Shown: piece by piece, positions 1 to 11,959 of the stretch | Numbering within the stretch: the stretch's first letter is position 1 | Layout of the letters: every line of letters begins with the position of its first letter | NCBI RefSeq assembly: GCF_031143425.1 | Contig: NC_090439.1 | Coordinates: forward strand, 348,496,027-348,560,026 | From: Pleurodeles waltl | Taxonomy: Eukaryota; Chordata; Amphibia; Caudata; Salamandridae | Direction: 5' to 3' | DNA: 64,000 bases | The notes under the pieces: generated by a model | What the model saw: only the letters and a program-made list of their open reading frames with translations | What the model was told of the DNA's origin: nothing | The model's database searches: none | Translations under genes and position numbers: made by a program

Positions 1-2
1 TT

Positions 3-2573
3 GCTGGACATTTGGGACAAACCAAGACGTGGGAGAGGTTAGTCAACCACTTCTACTGGCCCAATATGTCCAACATGGTTAAGGAGTTTTGCCTCTCCTG
101 CCCCACCTGTCAAGCCAGTGGTAAGACAGGTGGGCATCCCAAGGCCCCCCTCATTCCACTTCCAGTGGTGGGGGTTCCCTTTGAAAGAGTGGGTGTGGAC
201 ATAGTTGGTCCACTAGAACCTCCCACAGCCTCAGGAAATATGTATATCCTGGTAGTAGTGGATCATGCTACCAGGTATCCTGAAGCTATTCCCCTTAGGT
301 CGACTACTGCCCCTGCAGTAGCCAAGGCCCTCATTGGTATCTTTACCAGAGTGGGTTTCCCTAAGGAGGTGGTGTCTGACAGAGGTACCAACTTCATGTC
401 AGCATACCTAAAGCACATGTGGAATGAGTGTGGGGTGACTTATAAATTCACTACACCATACCATCCACAAACTAATGGCTTAGTTGAGAGATTCAACAAG
501 ACATTAAAGGGCATGATCATGGGGCTCCCAGAAAAACTCAAAAGGAGATGGGATGTCCTCTTGCCATGCCTGCTTTTCGCTTACAGAGAGGTGCCACAGA
601 AGGGAGTAGGATTCTCACCCTTTGAACTTCTGTTTGGTCATCCTGTAAGGGGACCACTTGCCCTTGTTAAAGAAGGCTGGGAGAGACCTCTCCATGAGCC
701 TAAACAGGACATAGTGGACTATGTACTTGGCCTTCGCTCTAGAATGGCAGAGTACATGGAAAAGGCAACCAAAAACCTTGAGGCCAGCCAACAGCTCCAG
801 AAGTTTTGGTATGACCAAAAGGCTGCACTGGTTGAGTTCCAACCAGGGCAGAAAGTCTGGGTTCTGGAGCCTGTGGCTCCCAGGGCACTCCAGGACAAAT
901 GGAATGGCCCTTACCCAGTACTAGAAAGGAAGAGTCAGGTCACCTACCTGGTGGACCTGGGCACAAGCAGGAGCCCCAAGAGGGTGATCCATGTGAACCG
1001 CCTTAAGCTCTTCCATGACCGGGCTGATGTCAATCTGTTGATGGTAACAGATGAGGATCAGGAGGCAGAGAGTGAACCTCTCCCTGATCTTCTGTCATCA
1101 GACCCAAAAGATGGCACAGTAGATGGAGTGATCTACTCAGACACCCTCTCTGGCCAACAGCAAGCTGATTGTAGGAGAGTCCTACAACAGTTTCCTGAAC
1201 TCTTCTCCTTAACCCCTGGTCAGACACACCTGTGTACCCATGATGTGGACACAGGAGACAGCATGCCTGTCAAGAACAAAATCTTTAGACAATCTGACCA
1301 TGTTAAAGAAAGCATCAAGGTGGAAGTCCACAAGATGCTGGAATTGGGAGTAATTGAGTGCTCTGACAGCCCCTGGGCTAGCCCAGTGGTCTTAGTCCCC
1401 AAACCTCACACCAAAGATGGAAAGAAAGAGATGAGGTTTTGTGTGGACTACAGAGGGCTCAATTCTGTCACCAAGACAGATGCTCATCCAATTCCAAGAG
1501 CTGATGAGCTCATAGACAAATTAGGTGCTGCCAAATTCTTAAGTACCTTTGACTTGACAGCAGGGTACTGGCAAATAAAAATGGCACCTGGAGCAAAAGA
1601 GAAAACAGCATTCTCCACACCTGATGGGCATTATCAGTTTACTGTTATGCCCTTTGGTTTAAAGAATGCCCCTGCCACCTTCCAAAGGTTGGTGAATCAA
1701 GTCCTTGCTGGCTTGGAGTCCTTTAGCACAGCTTATCTTGATGATATTGCTGTCTTTAGCTCCACCTGGCAGGATCACCTGGTCCACCTGAAGAAGGTTT
1801 TGAAGGCTCTGCAATCTGCAGGCCTCTCTATCAAGGCATCCAAATGCCAGATAGGGCAGGGAACTGTGGTTTACTTGGGCCACCTTGTAGGTGGAGGCCA
1901 AGTTCAGCCACTCCAACCCAAGATCCAGACTATTCTGGACTGGGTAGCTCCAAAAACCCAGACTCAAGTCAGGGCATTCCTTGGCTTGACTGGGTATTAC
2001 AGGAGGTTTGTGAAGGGATATGGATCCATTGTGACAGCCCTCACTGAACTCACCTCCAAGAAAATGCCCAAGAAAGTGAACTGGACTGTGGAATGCCAAC
2101 AGGCCTTTGACACCCTGAAACAAGCAATGTGCTCAGCACCAGTTCTAAAAGCTCCAGATTATTCTAAGCAGTTCATTGTGCAGACTGATGCCTCTGAACA
2201 TGGGATAGGGGCAGTTTTGTCCCAAACAAATGATGATGGCCTTGACCAGCCTGTTGCTTTCATTAGCAGGAGGTTACTCCCCAGGGAGCAGCGTTGGAGT
2301 GCCATTGAGAGGGAGGCCTTTGCTGTGGTTTGGTCCCTGAAGAAGCTGAGACCATACCTCTTTGGGACTCACTTCCTAGTTCAAACTGACCACAGACCTC
2401 TCAAATGGCTGATGCAAATGAAAGGTGAAAATCCTAAACTGTTGAGGTGGTCCATCTCCCTACAGGGAATGGACTTTATAGTGGAACACAGACCTGGGAC
2501 TGCCCATGCCAATGCAGATGGCCTTTCCAGGTTCTTCCACTTAGAAAATGAAGACTCTCTTGGGAAAGGTTAG
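3..2573 (+). CDS. Gmr1-type Ty3 retrotransposon pol: integrase, reverse transcriptase, RNase H (5' partial)
   Basis: Retrotransposon polyprotein that would copy element RNA into DNA and integrate it. The frame is open from the window edge, so the start lies upstream. Integrase comes first: an HHCC zinc module (H at codon 3, then CLSCPTC), then the catalytic triad in VGVDIVGPL, VVSDRGTNF and NGLVERFN, and a GPY-type module (GPYPVL) near residue 300. Reverse transcriptase follows, with RFCVDYRGLN, MPFGLKNAP and the YLDD box (AYLDDIAVFS), then RNase H with QTDASEHGIG, EREAFAVVWSLKK and QTDHRPLKWL. Integrase upstream of RT is the order known for Gmr1-type elements; ordinary Ty3 elements have it downstream. 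No internal stop is seen over 857 codons, so the copy is young or was recently active. Protease and gag lie outside the window. Domain calls are firm; clade assignment rests on domain order. Confidence 0.93.
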   Translation, partial: AGHLGQTKTWERLVNHFYWPNMSNMVKEFCLSCPTCQASGKTGGHPKAPLIPLPVVGVPFERVGVDIVGPLEPPTASGNMYILVVVDHATRYPEAIPLRSTTAPAVAKALIGIFTRVGFPKEVVSDRGTNFMSAYLKHMWNECGVTYKFTTPYHPQTNGLVERFNKTLKGMIMGLPEKLKRRWDVLLPCLLFAYREVPQKGVGFSPFELLFGHPVRGPLALVKEGWERPLHEPKQDIVDYVLGLRSRMAEYMEKATKNLEASQQLQKFWYDQKAALVEFQPGQKVWVLEPVAPRALQDKWNGPYPVLERKSQVTYLVDLGTSRSPKRVIHVNRLKLFHDRADVNLLMVTDEDQEAESEPLPDLLSSDPKDGTVDGVIYSDTLSGQQQADCRRVLQQFPELFSLTPGQTHLCTHDVDTGDSMPVKNKIFRQSDHVKESIKVEVHKMLELGVIECSDSPWASPVVLVPKPHTKDGKKEMRFCVDYRGLNSVTKTDAHPIPRADELIDKLGAAKFLSTFDLTAGYWQIKMAPGAKEKTAFSTPDGHYQFTVMPFGLKNAPATFQRLVNQVLAGLESFSTAYLDDIAVFSSTWQDHLVHLKKVLKALQSAGLSIKASKCQIGQGTVVYLGHLVGGGQVQPLQPKIQTILDWVAPKTQTQVRAFLGLTGYYRRFVKGYGSIVTALTELTSKKMPKKVNWTVECQQAFDTLKQAMCSAPVLKAPDYSKQFIVQTDASEHGIGAVLSQTNDDGLDQPVAFISRRLLPREQRWSAIEREAFAVVWSLKKLRPYLFGTHFLVQTDHRPLKWLMQMKGENPKLLRWSISLQGMDFIVEHRPGTAHANADGLSRFFHLENEDSLGKG

Positions 2574-2590
2574 TCTCATCCTCTTTCGTT

Positions 2591-2602
2591 TGGGGGGGGG
2601 GT
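2591..2602 (+). promoter_or_regulatory. Polypurine tract of the Gmr1-type element
   Basis: A run of about ten G residues lies just upstream of the LTR start and 17 bases after the pol stop. Position and composition fit the primer site for plus-strand DNA synthesis. Confidence 0.7.
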
Positions 2603-2604
2603 TG

Positions 2605-5287
2605 TGTAAGGAAATGCCTCCTTGGCATGGTTGCCCCCTGACTTTTTGCCTTTGCTGATGCTATGTTTACAATTGAAAGTGTGCTGAGGCCTGCTAACCA
2701 GGCCCCAGCACCAGTGTTCTTTCCCTAACCTGTACTTTTGTATCCACAATTGGCAGACCCTGGCATCCAGATAAGTCCCTTGTAACTGGTACTTCTAGTA
2801 CCAAGGGCCCTGATGCCAAGGAAGGTCTCTAAGGGCTGCAGCATGTCTTATGCCACCCTGGAGACCTCTCACTCAGCACAGACACACTGCTTGCCAGCTT
2901 GTGTGTGCTAGTGAGGACAAAACGAGTAAGTCGACATGGCACTCCCCTCAGGGTGCCATGCCAGCCTCTCACTGCCTATGCAGTATAGGTAAGCCACCCC
3001 TCTAGCAGGCCTTACAGCCCTAAGGCAGGGTGCACTATACCATAGGTGAGGGTACCAGTGCATGAGCATGGTACCCCTACAGTGTCTAAACAAAACCTTA
3101 GACATTGTAAGTGCAGGGTAGCCATAAGAGTATATGGTCTGGGAGTCTGTCAAACACGAACTCCACAGCACCATAATGGCTACACTGAAAACTGGGAAGT
3201 TTGGTATCAAACTTCTCAGCACAATAAATGCACACTGATGCCAGTGTACATTTTATTGTAAAATACACCCCAGAGGGCACCTTAGAGGTGCCCCCTGAAA
3301 CTTAACCGACTATCTGTGTAGGCTGACTAGTTTTAGCAGCCTGCCACAAACCGAGACATGTTGCTGGCCCCATGGGGAGAGTGCCTTTGTCACTCTGAGG
3401 CCAGTAACAAAGCCTGCACTGGGTGGAGATGCTAACACCTCCCCCAGGCAGGAATTGTCACACCTGGCGGTGAGCCTCAAAGGCTCACCTCCTTTGTGCC
3501 AACCCAGCAGGACACTCCAGCTAGTGGAGTTGCCCGCCCCCTCCGGCCAGGCCCCACTTTTGGCAGCAAGGCCGGAGAAAATAATGAGAAAAACAAGGAG
3601 GAGTCACTGGCCAGTCAGGACAGCCCCTAAGGTGTCCTGAGCTGAGGTGACTCTGACTTTTAGAGATCCTCCATCTTGCAGATGGAGGATTCCCCCAATA
3701 GGGTTAGGATTGTGACCCCCTCCCCTTGGGAGGAGGCACAAAGAGGGTGTACCCACCCTCAGGGCTAGTAGCCATTGGCTACTAACCCCCCAGACCTAAA
3801 CACGCCCTTAAATTTAGTATTTAAGGGCTACCCTGAACCCTAGAAAATTAGATTCCTGCAACTACAAGAAGAAGGACTGCCTAGCTGAAACCCCTGCAGA
3901 GGAAGACCAGAAGACAACAACTGCCTTGGCTCCAGAAACTCACCGGCCTGTCTCCTGCCTTCCAAAGATCCTACTCCAGCGACGCCTTCCAAAGGGACCG
4001 GCGACCTCGACATCCTCTGAGGACTGCCCCTGCTTCGAAAAGACAAGAAACTCCCGAGGACAGCGGACCTGCTCCAAGAAAAGCTGCAACTTTGTTTCCA
4101 GCAGCTTTTAAAGAACCCTGCAAGCTCCCCGCAAGAAGCGTGAGACTTGCAACACTGCACCCGGCGACCCCGACTCGGCTGGTGGAGATCCGACACCTCA
4201 GGAGGGACCCCAGGACTACTCTGATACTGTGAGTACCAAAACCTGTCCCCCCTGAGCCCCCACAGCGCCGCCTGCAGAGGGAATCCCGAGGCTTCCCCTG
4301 ACCGCGACTCTTTGAACCTAAAGTCCCGACGCCTGGGAGAGACCCTGCACCCGCAGCCCCCAGGACCTGAAGGACCGGACTTTCACTGGAGAAGTGACCC
4401 CCAGGAGTCCCTCTCCCTTGCCCAAGAGGAGGTTTCCCCGAGGAATCCCCCCCTTGCCTGCCTGCAGCGCTGAAGAGATCCCGAGATCTCTCATAGACTA
4501 ACATTGCGAACCCGACGCTTGTTTCTACACTGCACCCGGCCGCCCCCGCGCCGCTGAGGGTGAAATTTCTGTGTGGACTTGTGTCCCCCCCGGTGCCCTA
4601 CAAAACCCCCCTGGTCTGCCCTCCGAAGACGCGGGTACTTACCTGCAAGCAGACCGGAACCGGGGCACCCCCTTCTCTCCATTCTAGCCTATGTGTTTTG
4701 GGCACCACTTTGAACTCTGCACCTGACCGGCCCTGAGCTGCTGGTGTGGTGACTTTGGGGTTGCTCTGAACCCCCAACGGTGGGCTACCTTGGACCAAGA
4801 ACTGAGCCCTGTAAGTGTCTTACTTACCTGGTTAACCTAACAAATACTTACCTCCCCTAGGAACTGTGAAAATTGCACTGTGTCCACTTTTAAAACAGCT
4901 ATTTGTAAATAACTTGAAAAGTATACATGCAATTTTGATGATTTGAAGTTCCTAAAGTACTTACCTGCAATACCTTTCGAATGAGATATTACATGTAGAA
5001 TTTGAACCTGTGGTTCTTAAAATAAACTAAGAAAAGATATTTTTCTATACAAAAACCTATTGGCTGGATTTGTCTCTGAGTGTGTGTACCTCATTTATTG
5101 TCTATGTGTATGTACAACAAATGCTTAACACTACTCCTTGGATAAGCCTACTGCTCGACCACACTACCACAAAATAGAGCATTAGTATTATCTCTTTTTG
5201 CCACTATCTTACCTCTAAGGGGAACCCTTGGACTCTGTGCATGCTATTCCTTACTTTGAAATAGCACATACAGAGCCAACTTCCTAC
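2605..5287 (+). repeat. 3' LTR of the Gmr1-type element (about 2.7 kb)
   Basis: Begins TGTAAGGAAATG directly after the polypurine tract and ends CCAACTTCCTACA, so the termini form the short inverted repeat TGTARGRA...TTCCTACA typical of LTRs. It holds no convincing gene; the small open frames have no recognisable domain. AATAAA occurs near 3222 and AATAAA within AAAATAAACT near 5020; either could serve polyadenylation. The same 3' terminal sequence recurs at 59140-59410. The 5' partner LTR lies before the window. The first five bases beyond the end (CCTAT, 5288-5292) would be one copy of the target duplication, not testable here. Confidence 0.8.
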
Positions 5288-8242
5288 ACCTATGTTTTCA
5301 GTATGTTTGTTATGTGTCACTGGGACCCTGCTAGTCAGGACCCCAGTGCTCATAAGTTTGTGACCTATATGTATGTGTTCCCTGTGTGATGCCTAACTGT
5401 CTCACTGAGGCTCTGCTAACCAGAACCTCAGTGGTTATTCTCTCTCTGTACAAATTGTCACTAACAGGTTATCGACCAATTTCACCAATTCATATTGGCA
5501 TACTGGAACACCCTTATAATTCCCTAGTATATGGTACTGAGGTACACAGGGTATTGGGGTTCCAGGAGATCCCTATGGGCTGCAGCATTTCTTTTGCCAC
5601 CCGTAGGGAGCTCTGACAATTCTTCCACAGGCCTGCCATTGCAGCCTGAGTGAAATAACATCCACGTTATTTCACAGCCATTTACCACTGCACTTAAGTA
5701 ACTTATAAGTCACCTATATGTCTAACCTCTACCTGGTAAAGGTTGGGTGCTAAGTTACTTAGTGTGTGGGCACTCTGGCACTAGCCAAGGTGCCCCCACA
5801 TTGTTCAGGGCAAATTCCCCGGACTTTGTGAGTGCGGGGACACCATTTCACGCGTGCACTATACATATGTCACTACATATGTATAGCGTCACAACGGTAA
5901 CTCCGAACATGGCCATGTAACATGTCTAAGATCATGGAATTGTCACCCCAATGCCATTCTGGCATTGGGGAGACAATTCCATGATCCCCCGAGTCTCTAG
6001 CACAGACCCGGGTACTGCCAAACTACCTTTCCCGGGGTTTCACTGCAGCTGCTGCTGCTGTCAACCCCTCAGACAGGTTTCTGCCCTCCTGGGGTCCAGC
6101 CAGGCTTGGCCCAGGAAGGCAGAACAAAGGACTTCCTCAGAGAGAGGGTGTTACACCATCTCCCTTTGGAAAAAGGTGTCAGGGCTGGGGAGGAGTAGCC
6201 TCCCCCAGTCTCTGGAAATGCTTTGATGGGCACAGATGGTGCCCATCTCTGCATAAGCCAGTCTACACCAGTTCAGGGATTCCCCAGCCCTGCTATGGCG
6301 CAAAACTGGACAAAGGAAAGGGGAGTGACCACTCCCCTGACCTGCACCTCCCCTGGGAGGTGCCCAGAGCACCTCCAGTGTGCTCCAGACCTCTGCCATC
6401 TTGGAAACAGAGGTGGTGCTGGCACACTGGACTGCTCTGAGTGGCCAGTGCCAGCAGGTGACGTCAGAGACTCCTTCTGATAGGCTCTTACCTGTGTTGC
6501 TAGCCTATCCTCCTTCCTAAGTAGCCAAACCTCCTTTTCTGGCTATTTAGGGTCTCTGCTTTGGGAAATTTTTTAGATAACGAATGCAAGAGCTCATCAG
6601 AGTTACTCTGCATCTCTCTCTTCACCTTCTGCCAAGGAATCGACCGCTGACTGCTCTGGACGCCTGCAAAACCGCAACAAAGTAGCAAAGACGACTATTT
6701 CAACCTTGTATCGCTGATCCGGCCGCCTTCTCGACTGTTTTCCTGGTGGTGCATGCTGTGGGGGTAGTCTGCCTCCTCTCTGCACTAGAAGCTCCGAAGA
6801 AATCTCCAGTGGGTCGACGGAATCTTCCCCCTGCAACCGCAGGCACCAAAAGACTGCATCACCGGTCCTCTGGGTCCCCTCTCAGCACGACGAGCATGGT
6901 CCCTGGAACTCAGCAACTCTGTCCAAGTGACTCCCACAGTCCAGTGACTCTTCAGTCCAAGTTTGGTGGAGGTAAGTCCTTGCCTCCCCACGCTAGACTG
7001 CATTGCTAGGTACCGCGTGATTTGCAGCTGCTCCGGCTCCTGTGCAGTCTTCCAGGATTTCCTTTGTGTACAGCCACGCCTGGGTCCCCGACACTCTAAC
7101 CTGCAGTGCATGAACTCCTGAGTTGTCCTCTGGCGTCGTGGGACCTTCTTTTGTGACTTCAGGTGAGCTCCGGTTCACTCTCCTTCGTAGTGCCTGTTCC
7201 TGCACTTCTGCGGGTGATGCTTGCTTCTGAGTGGACTCTTTGTCTTGCTGGATGCCCCCTCGGTCTCCTCACGCAATTGGCGACATCCTGGTCCCTCCTG
7301 GGCCACAGCAGCATCCAAAAACCCTAACCACAACCCTTGCAGCTAGCAAGGCTTGTTTACGGTCTTTCTGCACGGGAACACTTCTGCAAGCTTCTTAACG
7401 AAGTGGGACATCCATCCTCCAGAGGGGAAGTTCCTAGTCCTCTTTGTTCTTGCAGAATCCACAGCTTCTACCATCCAGTGGCAGCTTCTTTGCACCCACA
7501 GCTGGCATTTCCTGGCCATCTGCCCACTCCCGACTTGAGTGTGACTCTTGGACTTGGTCCCCTTGTTCCACATGTACTCTCGTCTGGAAATCCATCGTTG
7601 TTGCATTGCTGGTGTTGGTCTTCCTTGCAGAATTCCCCTATCACAACTTCTGTGCTCTCTGGGGAACTTAGGTGCACTTTGCACCCACTTTTCAGGGTCT
7701 TGGGGTGGGCTATTTTTCTAACCCTCACTGTTTTCTTACAGTCCCAGCAACCCTCTACAAGCTCACATAGGTTTGGGGTCCATTCGTGGTTCGCATTCCA
7801 CTTCTAGAGTATATGGTTTGTGTTGCCCCTATACCTATGTGCCCTCATTGCAATCTATTGTGACTGTACATTGCTTGCATTGCTTTCTATTGCTATTACT
7901 GCATAATTTTGGTATTGTGTACATATATCTTGTGTATATTTGCTATCCTCATACTGAGGGTACTCACTGAGATACTTTTGGCATATTGTCATAAAAATAA
8001 AGTACCTTTATTTTTAGTATATCTGTGTATTGTGTTTTCTTATGATATTGTACATATGACTCTAGTGGTATAGTGGGAGCTTTGCATGTCTCCTAGTTCA
8101 GCCTAAGCTGCTCTGCTAAGCTACCCTTTTCTATCAGCCAAAGCTGCTACACACCTCTTCTATACTAATAAGGGATACCTGGACCTGGTGCAGAGTGTAA
8201 GTACCCCTTGGTACTCACTACAAACCAGGCCAGCCTCCCACA
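5288..8242 (+). repeat. Long LTR of family X, 5' end missing, split by the Gmr1-type insertion
   Basis: The segment matches, in reverse, the interior of the solo LTR at 54546-59130. Its first bases (CCTATGTTTTCAGTATG) align about 130 bases inside that copy, so the Gmr1-type element landed within this LTR and the missing start should lie upstream of the window. It ends GGCCAGCCTCCCACA. AATAAA occurs at about 7997 near the 3' side. No protein domain is recognisable in any frame; the open frames are short and unsupported by the second copy. The LTR cuts through the last exon of the Harbinger gene B remnant that begins at 8243. Confidence 0.75.
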
Positions 8243-8612
8243 ATGTCCAATGCAGCAGATGTGGTGGTTTGTGTTGCAGAGGTTGTTGCTCCAGCAGGTG
8301 TGGTGGTCGGTGGCGCTGACGTTGAAGGTGCAGCAGGTGTGGCGTTTGGTGGTGCTGAGGTTGACGGTGCCGCAGGTGGGGCTGATGTGATGGTGGCTGC
8401 TGTGGTACTGGCTACAGCTGTGGTGGTGGTTCCAACCTTTGTGGCCAATGCCGGTCCCCCTTGGCTGAAAGCCTGCCATTCTCCTGTGGCTCTCTCTCTC
8501 TGATAGCATCTTGCCATCCTTTGGTACCCAGACTCGACATACAATATGTGTCTATGTCTCACTGCCTGCTTCTGGAAAGCCCTGATCTCTGCTACATCCA
8601 TTTTGGCAGCCC
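8243..8612 (-). pseudogene. Harbinger gene B remnant (copy H3), last exon, truncated
   Basis: Minus-strand reading contains RHRHILYVESGYQRMARC, closely parallel to RYRHILQVQSGFRRMART in copy H1 at 26819-27315, followed by a Thr/Ala/Pro-rich linker. It follows a pyrimidine-rich tract ending in AG on the minus strand near 8613, in the same place as the H1 splice acceptor. The C-terminal coiled region present in H1 is missing because the family X LTR replaced it at 8242. Upstream exon 1 is recognisable at 11426-11706. This is the C-terminal half of a transposon Myb/SANT-like protein. The plus-strand valine-rich frame over the same bases is a shadow. Confidence 0.72.
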
Positions 8613-11425
8613 TAAAAATTAGACATGCAACCATCAGTTTCATCATTGTGTGATGCATGTACAGATGATAATCTAACACTCTGCCTCAATTTACACATGC
8701 AGTCCAAATCATGGTCCAGATGATATAATGGCCCTGAGAAATGAAATGGCAACGCTGACTACACATCAAGTAGTTAGCAGCACAGCAAAGCACAACAAGA
8801 GGTGGACCAAATAAAGTGATCTGTCCATTGATGTAGTGCAGTGTGTCACAATGCAAAGGCAGCAACTACTTTACATGGGCCAGGCCGACTAATCTTTATC
8901 ATTTGAGTGAACCTCAATGCACCCAAGACCAGTGATTCGTAGATGTAATTGGCAGGATGGTATGCAGTTGCTAATCATAAGAGGTCAGTATTGTTTGGGC
9001 ACATGCATGCTTAAATGAGATGTCTGTCATCTACACTGTGACCATCACATCTACCTACATGTATGTTCTTCCCCTATCCCTGTGCCTCAGGGGGGATGGC
9101 CATGCAATACATCATCACAACTGTTGAGGACAACCGGGAAGCCATGTCCACTTGTACATGGATTTAGTGAGTGGAACACATGTGAGGAGGGCTGCCACCT
9201 AGGAATGAGGTATCCGTATGTCATTCACATCTACACTCATGTGTCCAGTTGTGGACAACCATCAACACCTGATCTACCAACACGATTCCCAAAATACCCA
9301 CATTGATGACAGCACACATCTGGCCTTGACCTGCATGCATACCTATTATATACCACATATGTGTCACGTAAATGGAGTACAACTTATGGGGCAACATGCT
9401 GTGGGACAGTTACCCATACAGTTCTACATGTACTTTACAATAAAGGGATGCACAATTTTGTGAGGAAAACTGATGCATCACTGTCTTCTGAAAATGAGGG
9501 TATGACTCAGTGACAATATTCTGACACTGGAGCACTTTCCAAGTCACATGTGGGACTGCATGCTGCTTCCTATTGAGCAGCGCAAGACTCCCAAGATATG
9601 ACTCTCTGCCTGTGAATGTCTAACCCTTGCATGGAACACTATGTCAAAATCCATTCAAGTAATATATCAGATCACATGCCAACTCATCATTTCTTACAAT
9701 GAGTGCAACACACCAGAGTCACTCAGACAACAGATGCAATCACTACACATGACAGACATTATCACACTTACTGGATATGTCTGGGTCCTGAAATCGAGTC
9801 ACTTCCCCAATGGCAGGTGCACCTCTAAGACAGGGAAAAGAAATACATGCTCAATGTCAGATCACTGTACAAACGTGTGTACAACTTATCACAGTGTGTA
9901 ACATTTTATATGAGTGAGTTGCTGATCCTGCATGTAGACACTTGAACAAACATACCACTGCAAACTCACATTAATATTGACACTCCAATGAGTGACAGAC
10001 ACACATCTGCATACATGTACTGGGCCTATAAATCATGTGGTGCTAAACCTGACAACAAACATTTGTTGCTAATCCATTTCAGATGGTATTCCATGTCATG
10101 ATTTGTATTGGGTGACAATTTCAATGGCACTTCCCTGGTGCACTGCAATACAAGTGACTCAGGTATTGTGGCTTGTGGATCAAGGTACATTGAGTTACTG
10201 CGTGATGGACATGTGGCTCAATTTTCAGTCTGCAATTATCATGCATTCAGTGGTCCATAACAGATGTGGCACAGTTGTATTTAGGTAACAAATTCCCCAT
10301 TGGCAGTGTCCCCTGAGCAGTATATGTGTGTGTAATGATGACAATGTAGCGCTAAACATGGATTGCCCACTTTGCTGTCCCGATACAGTGAAATGTGGTA
10401 TGCTGACAGTGTCTTATCTGACCATCATTGACAGAATGCATAGGCACAGGTGTTGTCATTGCACCTGAAATTCGTTACTAAGGGCCACATACACCAAGAT
10501 CAGGGTTTGTGAGTCACACATTGCGAGACTTACCAACTCGCAATTTGCAAGAAGGATGATCTGTGGTACAACACTGTCAATGACACTGTTTTCTAATCAC
10601 AATTGTGGTAGCAAAATGACCTACCTCATGAAATTCTAATGATGTAGGTCTCATTTTGCAAACCCCTTGGGAATGGCGGCACTCACAGGGATGCTAACCT
10701 GCTGGGCTCTGCAGACCATCATGTCTGTAACTGCTTTCAAATAGAGATGTATATTTTCTTTAAAAATGCAGACATATTTCATCAAGAGTAAACAGAAAGC
10801 ATTTCAAAAAGCAATATTATGACATTAATATTTTTTGAAGCAGTCAGTGGGACCACTTCCTGCTCTGAAACTATTTTTGGGAATGCATTCACAAAGGGGA
10901 AGGGATCTCATGGGAACCCCTCCCCTTTTGCAAATGGGTTAGCACCAACTTGAAACGGCTGGTAACTCCAATTGTTTAGTGCCAGCATTTGCGGTCATCA
11001 AACAATCAATCCGCGGACTGCGACTCGCTAAAAGGAATGGAACGTCCCTTCCTAAATATCACTAGCAAACTCTGTTTTTTGTGATTGGGCAATGTGATAG
11101 CAGAATGGCTAAATTGGGAGTATGTATTGGAATAAACATTTTTTCCTGGCGTAAACACACAAAATCTGAAAACTAGGCCATATGTGCAAATTAAAAATAG
11201 CTCGGTACATGTGGCCCTAAGTAATATTCGGACATGACTCAACAAAGCTCAGGGTTGCATTGTTAACATGTATAGACATGTGGAATACATCTCAGTACTA
11301 GGACACTAACAGTTTGTTCTACTTGCATTCAACATGGCCACAAACATTGCATGCAGCACGTCAAGACATCTGCTATTGTCACTCAAGAGCATTCTACTGT
11401 GCACATTTGTCAATGTGATACTCAC
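8613..11425 (-). other. Intron-like region of gene B in copy H3, with a MITE inside
   Basis: About 2.8 kb lie between the two recognisable exons of gene B, comparable with 2.37 kb in copy H1. I see no coding exon in it. It is extended by a MITE at 10482-11216. Confidence 0.5.
10482..11216. mobile_element. MITE with GGGCCACAT termini and TAA target duplication
   Basis: Left end GGGCCACATACACC and right end GGTACATGTGGCCC are inverted versions of each other over the first nine or ten bases, and TAA flanks both sides (10479-10481 and 11217-11219). A three-base T-A target duplication is the hallmark of PIF/Harbinger-type mobility. Length is 735 bases with no coding potential. Similar GTGGCCCTTT ends appear near 31385 and 43799, so related ends are also found inside H1 and H2. 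Confidence 0.7.
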
Positions 11426-11706
11426 CAACAGGGCCACCGATCACCACACCCAGGTGGTTCAGCAGATCCTGTTCTCTGGCCACCAGGTCAGCCCAGCGAA
11501 GCTTCAGCTGGTGCTCATTCCTTGTTGTGTGGAATACCTGTTTGAGGTGGTAGAGCACCTTGCCCCACCACAGCCGCCTTGCCTCTGCGTGATACCCTTG
11601 TATCACACACCCACCCATCTCCAGCATCAATGGCCGAAAGTGGCACACCAGCCACACAAAGCCCCAAAGCTCCTCCTCCCCCAGTTAGCCTCACCCTTCC
11701 CAACAT
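11426..11706 (-). pseudogene. Harbinger gene B remnant (copy H3), exon 1, Myb/SANT-like
   Basis: Minus-strand peptide with VIQGYHAEARRLWWGK, NEHQLKLRWADLVAREQDLL and GVVIGG matches exon 1 of gene B in H2 (41829-42114) and H1. The N-terminal 20 or so codons, from the ATG at 11706, are in another frame, so one small indel separates start and body. A GTGAGT splice donor follows the exon on the minus strand (11420-11425), as in the other copies. The family is a Myb/SANT-like DNA-binding module of the kind that accompanies Harbinger transposases. Confidence 0.72.
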
Positions 11707-11959
11707 GTCCTTGCACAACAATGCAAAACAGAAAAAGTGAAAAAGGAAGGAAAATAAATGTGAAATAAGGAAACTTACAGCCCAAACTAACCCAACTAAC
11801 GTAACCTCCAAACAGACACCCGACAGTACAAAAACAATTCAAAAGACACTAAACTACACAAAAGCACATAAACAGGTGCAATATACAAATAGAATACACA
11901 AAAGACACAAGAGAGATACCACAAGATACAAGAAACGCAATCCAGACACCAGCAACACA

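Noticed and set aside
7337..7807. A 156-codon plus-strand frame in family X
   Set aside because: The second copy of family X does not preserve this frame and no domain is recognisable.
8243..8503. Plus-strand Val/Ala-rich open frame
   Set aside because: It is the antisense of the Thr/Ala/Pro-rich linker of gene B in copy H3; the minus strand has the conserved protein.
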